Shown here piece by piece: positions 46,001 to 64,000 of a stretch of 64,000 nucleotides of DNA (position 1 is the first letter of the stretch; the number at the start of each line of letters is the position of its first letter). A program made the translations under genes and the position numbers. Below the pieces are notes generated by a model. The model saw only the letters and a list, made by a program, of their open reading frames with translations, did no database searches and was not told where the DNA came from. The DNA comes from Hydractinia symbiolongicarpus (Eukaryota > Cnidaria > Hydrozoa > Anthoathecata > Hydractiniidae), in contig NC_079881.1 of the NCBI RefSeq assembly GCF_029227915.1, forward strand, positions 17,273,501-17,337,500. Direction: 5' to 3'.

Positions 46001-49000
46001 TCATACACACTCACATTGTCTTCCACTTCTTCCATCACTTCTGTAGCATTCTTTTCATATGATAACCATTTAATCTTGCACAAACGTGCAGCGTAATTGG
46101 CGGTCTGTACGACACCAAAACGCTCCTTCTGTGAAGTGTCAACTAATGTAACGAAAACAGATATGAGAAATTAAGAAAAGCAAAATAGCAATTAACACAA
46201 CATAGACAAATATTAATTATCTAATTAATTAAGCTAATTAAATAGCTATTAATAATCAATTATCTCGGAGAAACCCCCCAATCTTTAAGTTGATTTCTAC
46301 AAACCAATTTTTATATTGATTTTGACAGATCAAAAGCTGCTTTAAACAAAAGACCTGGCTGTTGAGGAAAAAAGGTACACAAACATGGATGCAAACGGAC
46401 ATATGTCCAAGGTTGTACTGACAGATCACCTCTGCTGGTTAATTAAACAGATCAACGCCTCCCACATGTGTTTGTCTGTTTATCTAAATTGCCTTAAATA
46501 AACTCTTATAAAAAGTTCACAAAAAAATAACTAAATACTTAGCTAAAACTACAGCAATTTCAATCAATCTCAAAAATGCACACAATTATAATCGTCCAAA
46601 TAAAGTAGATCATAAATTATAATAACAAATATATATCGACTTTTCTCACCTCTTTTATCAAGAACAAAATCACCAGGAAAAAATTCCAAATCGTCTAGGT
46701 GAATCACTGGATGGAGATCAGTTGAAGACACATTTGCATGCTCCTCCCCGTTCTGCCATATTGTGTTTGCTACAGTTTTTGTAAAGCATACTTCGACACA
46801 AACTTTTTCTCCCTCTTTAAGCTGCTGTGTTGGTTGATACCTCTTCTTTTTTGTTACACAGCGCACATGTCTTCTCCTTCTTGATCGTGAACCACCACGC
46901 CTAGGCAGAGGACCTACAGTTGAACGAGGGGAAGGTTCTGGCTAGAAATCACTATCATCCACATTCTGCTCATCTTCCGATATATCTGCTGTTGCTGCTT
47001 CTGCTGCAGGCTTTTTTTCTAAATACAAAATTCGAAATTTTGTTGTATAGTTACCACAGGTCAGACATTAAGAGGCAGCAAAAAAAAACTCAAAAAATTT
47101 AGTGTACAGCCCACCTGGAGATGCAGCCATTTTGTCTTTCTTGTCGGTATCTTCTTGAAGAAATTTCATATCTGAACCTTTTAAAACATAATAGACTTTA
47201 TCACCAATTTGAAGGTGTGCTTCTTTATGATGACTCAGCAATTTTATATCACCACTACGAGAAATAACACAATATACAAACACATAGATTCTTTAAACTA
47301 TTTAACTAGTGTACGGAACATTGCAGTTTGACCAATATATACAACGACTGAAGAGAAAATGAATTACACTACATCCAACACTTCCATTTTAAACCTCTAC
47401 TTGCAAAAAATGGTAAAGCCAGCAAACTATTCTCATTGTAAACACGAAGTAAAAGAAATAAATTCTCATTGCTATAGTCGTTGCTGTATTCAGCTATTAA
47501 ACCCACAACCTGTTACACTGAAAACGATCAATCCAGCAACCAATAGCCTATTTGTAAATAAATTTGACAAGAATCTTACACAGTAATTAATACCTTTGCA
47601 ACTCTCTTTTGGTAATGTCAGCATCAGGTTGAACAAGTGAGTTCTCCATTCCTCCCATGAATCCACATACTTGCCAGTCAATGTGTAAACTATTCAGAGA
47701 TACCTGAATAATAATTATTACCATTACATTCATTAATAGAACTCTTTGTAGATAGTTGTTGTTGCAGCATAAAAGTTTAAGTTCAAATTACTTGGAAGCA
47801 AAATTAGTCAAATTCTCTAAGGCTAGGCTAACCCATATTTAATAAGTTACTGACCTCATTGAATATACTTAAAAGCCTAATCTCAACCTTTGTTAGAAGA
47901 GCATAATTTGAAAAAAATAAAATAACTTACTATATAAACATGCTTAGAAACACCTAAAACCATTTAGTGCTACGCCTATAAGGAGGTACTGTAAGATTCA
48001 CGAAAAACAGCTTACATGTTCTACTACCGCTTTCAATCGCATTTGGTTGTTAACAGCAGGTCTCGACCCCACAACCCATGTAGCATCTTTGAAAACACGT
48101 GCTGGACCTTGAACCTGTTGACCAGGATAAAAAAGATCACAGTAGAATGTCGAATCTTCTTCTCTTTGATCAGTAACGTCACAAAGGCTTTCGATGTTCT
48201 TGCCACTGATGATACACCTAAATTAAAATCACCAAAATGATAAAAATAAACTTAAAAATGTAAAACATGCAAAAAATGAAAAAATATAACTTTCAAACAC
48301 AAATTTACCTACATCAAAAAAAAAATTGTGCCATTTTCCTATAATAGCCTTCATCTATATGTTAACCACCAGTTAATAGAAGATTAGTTGACAACACAGT
48401 GTAAGGAAAAAAGTGCTGCAGAAAAAATGCAGAGGGCTAGGCAACCCAATTCCTGCTATTTTCACAATTTTTATTACTGCAAATTACGTTTTATTATGTA
48501 TATTACTTGAGTATTTTTCCTCAAATTGATAAATAATGTTGCCAGAAAGTTTGACAACAACCTGAAATTTAATTCATATTTTTCAGGCATTTGAGTTTTG
48601 TCACTTACATATGTACATAAACACTCACAAACTAGATAAAAATAATACATACTTAGAACTGTTTTTTAAACGTAATGTTATTTCTTCGTTTAAATCACGC
48701 ACAATTCCAAACCATGGAGATTTTACTACAGGTGCGTATAAACCAAAATCCTGCAAATGACAAAAATAAAAAAATGGCTTTCACATCAGACGATAATCTT
48801 ATTGGATGTATTCCAAACTATTATATACCATAAAGATAAAAGAATACAAGTTCCTACAAGTTTCTTCCAGGTCCATAAAGAATGATTATTGCAACAAGAA
48901 TTAAGAACAAGTTAAACGTCTTTACACACCCTTAGAGGCAATAATTCCGCAGCATTAATGTTCTTCAGGACATGATTTGTCCCAACAATCCTTACATCAG

Positions 49001-51326
49001 TATACACAATAACATCAACTATTTGTCCTTTTTGATTTCCTTTTGATCTGTTAATCCAACGTACAACGTCACCAGGTAGTAAAGAACGATCTACTAACTC
49101 AACCTGTGCAAGAAAGCATAGCACATCAGTTGAATTCAGAGAATTGTATTTCATCCTAGGACAGTTTATTTGGTAACCTGTCTATCATCTAATGCGCAAG
49201 TACTTGTTACTGTACAAACTGAATGTTATAAGGGAAAAAACTATAATTTTTAATTACTTTTCTTAAATCAATTCTACTTTACACAGGGCAGAAAAAAAAT
49301 CATCCCTTATTTACACAATTTCACAATGCACCTGAAATACTAAATTATCAAAAAAAACCATAAAAACTTCATCCTTTTTGTGTTTGGGTATTCATTTTTT
49401 GAGTTACTATCCCTGTAACTATAACAAAGTAAAAGTGAAAACTACAAATTTTAATCATTTGTAATAGAGAAAACATAAAGCCACTTATATATATATTTTA
49501 AGAATAGGGTAAAAAATTGTAATATTTGGTACAAAGAGTTGTTAACAAATGCACATTTTTAAGAAAAATTACTCCACACAGAGTGTTATTTTTATATCAA
49601 GGGAAAATGTTAACTTGCCAAAATGTGAATTTTTATGACAAAAATCAATATTTTGAACACATCCAGAAATTCTTTTAAAAAAAAGGTAGTAAATGCATAA
49701 CATCTTACGCTATTTTCATTTACAACTTTAACCTCGTCTGGGTCTGACCACTTAGAGTTAGGAGTGTACCAACCAACCATAATCTTTCCCTTCTCAACCT
49801 TTTCCTCTTCCTCATCTGTAGAATCATCAGAATCACTCGAATCATCATCATGTGCAGTTTGAATGACAATTCCAATTTTCTTTGTGCTCCTGCTTTGCAC
49901 AACATCTTCATCATAAACACCTATAAAAAGTATCAGAAAGGAAAGTGAGAAAATTTTACATTAGAAAAAAACATATTTTGTCTGGGTTTGGATGTAATTT
50001 CAATGGTTACATGTGTTTACGCAGGCAAAAATGAAAATGTTTTAGCCATTTTAACCAAAATACAAATCAGCTAATTATAAAATAAAGTCAATATATAGAA
50101 TAATTTTTAGCCAAGAAAGGGATGCAAATATATTAAAAACAAACAATATCATAGCTGAAGAGCAGTAGTCAAAGCACTAATTTTTAACGATTTTTATCCG
50201 AAAGTCAAAATGGCTAAGATCGCAACAACATTCCTTTAAGATGTAAATTAAATTACAAAACACGTTTTTTTATGAATACTTTGCACACATATTTTTGATT
50301 TTGTTTTATGCATGCGCTCATATTCACATGATCTGTTATCCAAATTGTGATTAAACAGTATTTGCTAAACTATAGAATTCCCCCGTAAAACTTCGCAACG
50401 CAATAATAAAAAAAATAAACTAACAAATATAGCAGCAGCTACGAATGCAGCTACGCAAAGCTCACTATTTCTAGATTAACACACAGTTGGTCAGTTAAAC
50501 TGAAGTAAAATATCAACAAACATACCAAGTTGGTTTGTTACACTAAACATTTCGCAATATAACGACTTTGCTTTCATGATTCTATAGTTTAGGCTCATAG
50601 TGTATACATTCGTAATGACAAATTTTTCGTTCTTTAAATAGTTTCCTTATTCATTTAATATTTTTGTTATTAAAAACATTTATATAATGTTATATGTTTT
50701 TTTAAACTGGTTTAATTTTAAAAACGAAGCTTTTGCTCAGATCCCTCTTAACTATCTAAAACCATTTTCAACTATTTTTCTGAGTAGCTGCATTGCTGCG
50801 TAGCTGAGTTGCTGCGTAGCTGAGTATCTACGTTGCTGTATTGCTGAGTAGCTGTGTTGCTGAGTAGCTGGACATTTATGTTGCTGTATTGCTGAGTAGA
50901 TGCGTTGCTGCGCAGCTGAGCATCTACGTTGCTGTAGTCCTGATAGGTGCGTTGTTGCGTTGCTGAGTTACATAGTTTTAATTTTTTTACGGGGGTATTC
51001 TATAGTTGCTCCACAGTATTTCTATTACACACTCTACAACACAATCTTTGAGAACATTCTTTCTTTTCTTGGTTTGCAATTTCTTGTAACGTACCGTCGC
51101 GTCAGACGACAGGGAAGAAGGTGCTTTTTTCAGGCATTGTTCGGTTAAATGCAGGTTTTGCCAGTCGAATACTTGAATTTTTTTGTATGTATTTATGGCT
51201 ACTTCTCGTGACTAGCTAACGGAGACAGTAAAATAAAAAGCTGTAGATATCTGCAACGTGTACATGAAAATCAAACTTACGCTTACCCGTAAATTGTTCC
51301 TGCTCCTCGTTTCGTAGGTCCGCCAT
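40005..51326 (-). CDS. UBE2O: E2/E3 hybrid ubiquitin ligase, 15-exon gene with one in-frame stop
   Basis: Exons on the minus strand: 51326-51287, 49920-49709, 49103-48930, 48750-48653, 48217-48016, 47703-47594, 47254-47115, 47018-46650, 46142-45898, 45362-45264, 44484-43617, 42831-42665, 41917-41656, 40644-40443 and 40182-40005. They give 3366 nt, 1122 codons, with all phases consistent (human UBE2O has 1292 residues). Conserved blocks include [16 protein letters not shown]-like [27 protein letters not shown] and [15 protein letters not shown]. An acidic, Ser-rich linker (exon 43617-44484) follows, then the UBC domain from about residue 874. Its catalytic cysteine is Cys966 in [18 protein letters not shown]. 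The tail has [11 protein letters not shown] and [13 protein letters not shown]2O ubiquitinates orphan ribosomal proteins and other basic clients without a separate E3. Codon 351 is TAG (46944-46942) in the middle of well-conserved coding sequence. One intron (after 45264) has a GC donor. Confidence 0.92.
40311..40395. repeat. ACG/ACA triplet-rich microsatellite in the last UBE2O intron
   Basis: A run of GAC triplets (about seven in a row near 40321) continues into ACAACA/AGAAGA tracts. On the minus strand it gives a long poly-Val translation, which is an artefact and not protein. Confidence 0.85.
43211..43345 (+). repeat. second copy of the 8712-type MITE-like repeat
   Basis: It contains TACTAGCCATTAGGCTGTG, then CTCCACGGGTTCACGGGTCC, then GCGCAGGCGCCGAGGCTAAT and ends TAATAATATATGCAGGCAT. 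These are the same landmarks as at 8712 in the same order. It lies in a UBE2O intron. Confidence 0.55.
44955..45250 (+). repeat. tRNA-derived SINE, copy 1, in a UBE2O intron
   Basis: A box TAGCCTAGTGG (44964-44974) and B box GGGTTCAACCCC (45006-45017), then a body with ATAAAAGTGTGAATCTAT (45041-45058) and an A-rich 3' end. The same body occurs on the minus strand at 62680-62930, which shows that this is a family. Confidence 0.85.
50368..51007. mobile_element. inverted-repeat element with internal minisatellite, UBE2O intron 1
   Basis: The ends AACTATAGAATTCCCCCGTA (50368) and the reverse complement of AACTATAGAATACCCCCGTA (ending 51007) differ at one position. The element is 640 bp, has no gene and contains a degenerate minisatellite at 50781-50972. 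No target duplication is clear. It lies about 280 bp downstream of UBE2O exon 1. Confidence 0.8.
50781..50972. repeat. degenerate minisatellite of GTTGCTG / AGTAGCTG units
   Basis: Units of roughly 9-10 bp such as GTTGCTGAGTAGCT, GTTGCTGCGTAGCT and ATCTACGTTGCTGTATT alternate across 190 bp within the inverted-repeat element. Confidence 0.8.
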
Positions 51327-52583
51327 GTTCTTTGTTTGTATTTTAGACTTATAACCAATAGCCAGTAAAATCAATATGGGGACATTATCGTGACGTCAAT
51401 CTGTGGCTTTTTGTGCCACAAGGAAATTTAAAAAGAGTTTTATTTTTTATTGCTGAGAGTTCGACCTTAGCTTTTATTTAGATGTCAACAACTAGAACGA
51501 AGCACATTGTAAGCTGGTATTGTAGTAGCTGCGGGCTTTATATTTTGTGATGCGGAACTAGAACTCTATTAAAAACCGGTGGTATTTAAAGCCCACGCAA
51601 ATAGTATAGAGGATGTGAAAAGCTTCTTTGAGGGCTTTGGGTTGCTTAAATTAATTTTACAACATTAGTGTCAGTATGTTATTCCTAAAGTAGTAAAGTA
51701 TTAAAGCTAAGTCTTAAGTTGTAAGTTAGCTATAGGCCAGTTGGTGTCTGGCGCAAGTAAATGTGCTAGACCCTTAAATTGTCTTATATCTTATATTTCA
51801 AAAGGGTAAAAGTAAAGCGTACAGTGTATACTCTAGCCTACATGGCTAATAGTAAAATAGCCACAATTTAGCAGACACCTTTTTTCAATGTAGCTACAGA
51901 AGGACAACTGCAAATTTTGGTCCTTCAAAAAACATTCAGGGCTTTGTTACAAAAAAAGTCCCTTATATATAACAGTTTTTATATTTCATTATAAACTTCC
52001 AATTAATAAAATAATACATGCTAAAAATCCAATACAAGATTACAATCTGTTGTCATTTTGTCATTGTTTGCATTCTAACCATTTATCCATCTTGCTATTT
52101 GTTTGTTTTTATGAATAAGAGAAAAACAATATTTTTAATAAGCTATACATAATAATAATCTTCTCATCCAACTAGCTTTCTCATCCAGTGTCATTTAAAT
52201 TGCATGCTATAAAGGCTGATGAGTGTAAACTCATCTTAAGTTAGTCAAATAGTTCAGAAAAACTTTTAAAGGTCCCTTAAACAAACTATGATAGCCTGTT
52301 TAAATGTTTTATTTCTCCTAGTTAGGCTATTAACATGAACCAAAAATATCCTTGACCATTATCAGAAGATATATATTACGTTTTTGTTTGTCAAATTTGC
52401 GGTTGTTTTTGACTGCCAATTGAGCCAGCAAAGTGAAAGTGGAAGTCATCAATTTAAAAAGAGATATATGTAAAATTAGAGGTTTATAGGGGATCTGTAC
52501 CTAGAGAGGGATACTATACGTCATTTAAAGGATCCCTCATTTGCAGGGTAAGTGGTATCTAATCATGGTAAATTTTCCAATCA

Positions 52584-52621
52584 AGTGACAAATCATACCT
52601 TGGTAGGTATGATTTGTCACT
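52584..52621. repeat. perfect 17-bp hairpin
   Basis: The arms AGTGACAAATCATACCT and AGGTATGATTTGTCACT are perfectly complementary around a 4-nt loop TGGT. No T-run follows, so it is not a bacterial-type terminator. Its role is unknown. Confidence 0.9.
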
Positions 52622-52689
52622 GTACCTGTTCTCCCTATAAACTTTTGACAATGTAGAGGGAATACTAGTTATCAAGTGGCAATATTAAC

Positions 52690-52950
52690 GCCGTAGCTTA
52701 GTTGTTATGTGGTGCAGTAGTTTGATGGTTATAATGGTTAAACCTCTCACACTTTGTGCAAGAGACCGCGTTTGATTCACCTCGGACGCAATTTAATATG
52801 AAAAAGTGAATTTTACCATAGCCTTTGGTTAACCCAGCCATGTTGGGGGAGGGGGAGATGACACACTGTGTGCGTCGTTAATGTTGCATGGAGTTGTCTG
52901 GTAAAGCACAGACCCTTTTGAATCTGTGTAGCTTAAATAAGCATTAAATA
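52690..52950 (+). repeat. probable tRNA-derived SINE of a second type
   Basis: Candidate A box near 52694 or 52717 and B box GTTTGATTCACC near 52770, followed by a non-tRNA body with GGGGGAGGGGGAG. Similarity to tRNA is weaker than for the other SINEs here. Confidence 0.4.
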
Positions 52951-53854
52951 CCCATAACCCCTCCTGGAAATAATTGACATTTCTAATGCTACCCATGTAA
53001 AAATATGCACAGCATCATCCATTATAATTAAGGAAAATTGACTAACACTAAAACAATAATATTAAAAAACTTATTTTAATAATTTGCTTTCTTTACAGGG
53101 TACAATTTGCAATTCATAATTTGTAAAACAAAATGCCATCTTACGAATCATTATAATGCAGAAAATGGTAAAATTATGAATCTCATTTTTCATCAGTTAT
53201 TTGTATGACCAATTTCTGTATGCAAAAAATATTTTTTAGTATCAGCAAATTTTTGCAAAGTGACTTTGTATTTCTAATTTAAACCATGCTCTATGATCTC
53301 TACTTCCCTTTTCATGTCTAATTTTTCCTTCAGTATATACATCTTATTTGTCACTGTGTCAACTGTTTTTATATACACACATATTGCGTCTTTTAGTGTG
53401 AAAGATAATTTTTATTGATTTCAGCCTTTTCGATGTTATTTTTTTAACTTGGTGGTTTAAAATTTGCTTCGTTTGCAATGATTACACAGTTAAAAACAAC
53501 AAATTGCAATTTGTATTTAATAACAATTTAACAATTTAATAACAAAGAGCACATGCATATTTTTAGGTGTGTTTTCAGATGTGATTATGTAAAAAATTTC
53601 ATTTTGCATTATATCACCACCACCCCTAAGTTGTTAAGAGTGTGTTTGGATACATGCTATTGGACTATTGACTTTATATATTATGCAAATAATACCGCAC
53701 AATTTCCAAGAGGAAAGGCCGGTGGTGGATCGTTTCAACTCTTGTCACTATTAAACCCCAAATCAAAGTTCTTGTTTATAAACTCCATTATGTTTAATGA
53801 TATTTTTCGTTAGATCATGCAAAAGAAAAAAAGACACATTAGAAAACTTTTTAT

Positions 53855-63786
<9,932 letters not shown>

Positions 63787-64000
63787 TAAAATGTCTTATC
63801 TAGTTTGAATTAGGAGACTTTTTGTGTTAACAGCTTAAACAATAAACTATTATGTCGGATTATATTTGAAAAAAAAGAAATACGTACGAGAACGTACGTA
63901 CGAAATTCATTAGCTACACATGTATGTCTGAATTGGGTTGTATTTTCTCCCGAATTGTTTGAATCACGTGAACTGCATGGCTATTTTTCCGGCAATATTT

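Larger units (their letters stand above)
51327..53854. other. divergent intergenic region between UBE2O and IRE1
   Basis: It must contain the promoters of both genes. I see a perfect hairpin, a SINE-like repeat and AT-rich DNA. No coding region is supported; an 86-codon frame at 53553-53813 has no recognisable features. No ER-stress element can be named with confidence. Confidence 0.5.

Noticed and set aside
46915-46945. Mini-intron removing the UBE2O stop codon
   Set aside because: The only possible GT...TTTCTAG segment is about 20 nt, too short for splicing, and using the TTTCTAG acceptor from the previous exon breaks the frame.
53553-53813. Upstream coding exon of IRE1 or a separate gene
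   Set aside because: The IRE1 signal peptide at 53855 gives a natural start, and the 86-codon frame shows no known motif.

Overview
This window is nuclear DNA from an animal. It is AT-rich, its genes are split into many short exons with GT-AG and some GC-AG introns, and it is full of degraded retroelements, small inverted-repeat DNA elements and tRNA-derived SINEs. The repeat types (a cnidarian-style reverse transcriptase, a transposon gene with a GCDTTS motif, TA-flanked MITEs) and an intronless Mab-21/cGAS-like gene suggest a cnidarian, probably a hydrozoan. The species is an inference.

Five protein-coding genes can be built, the multi-exon ones with every splice phase consistent. (1) 4334-6427, +, an intronless Mab-21/cGAS-like receptor. 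(2) 9334-13062, -, a complete 8-exon peroxisomal carrier SLC25A17/PMP34. (3) 17881-38543, +, the RNA polymerase III subunit POLR3E/RPC5 in 22 exons; its first exon is present twice and a transposon sits in intron 17. (4) 40005-51326, -, the large E2/E3 hybrid ubiquitin ligase UBE2O in 15 exons, with one in-frame stop codon in this sequence. (5) 53855 to the window end, +, the ER-stress sensor IRE1/ERN1, with signal peptide, beta-propeller luminal domain, membrane segment and most of the kinase; the RNase part lies outside.

Layout: 1-4.3 kb holds a decayed reverse transcriptase on the minus strand. 6.4-9.3 kb is intergenic, with an 11-bp and a 22-bp tandem array. 13-17.8 kb holds a decayed Jockey/CR1-like LINE. 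POLR3E and UBE2O converge tail to tail over 1.5 kb that contains a foldback and a TA-flanked MITE. UBE2O and IRE1 diverge head to head over 2.5 kb that contains a hairpin and a SINE-like repeat.

The genes are mostly housekeeping (Pol III transcription, peroxisomal cofactor transport, quality-control ubiquitination, unfolded-protein response) plus one likely innate-immune nucleotidyltransferase; they do not form a pathway. The most unusual items are the intronic transposon, whose broken gene carries a FEN1/XPG-like set of acidic motifs, the perfectly duplicated POLR3E promoter and first exon, and the stop codon in UBE2O.
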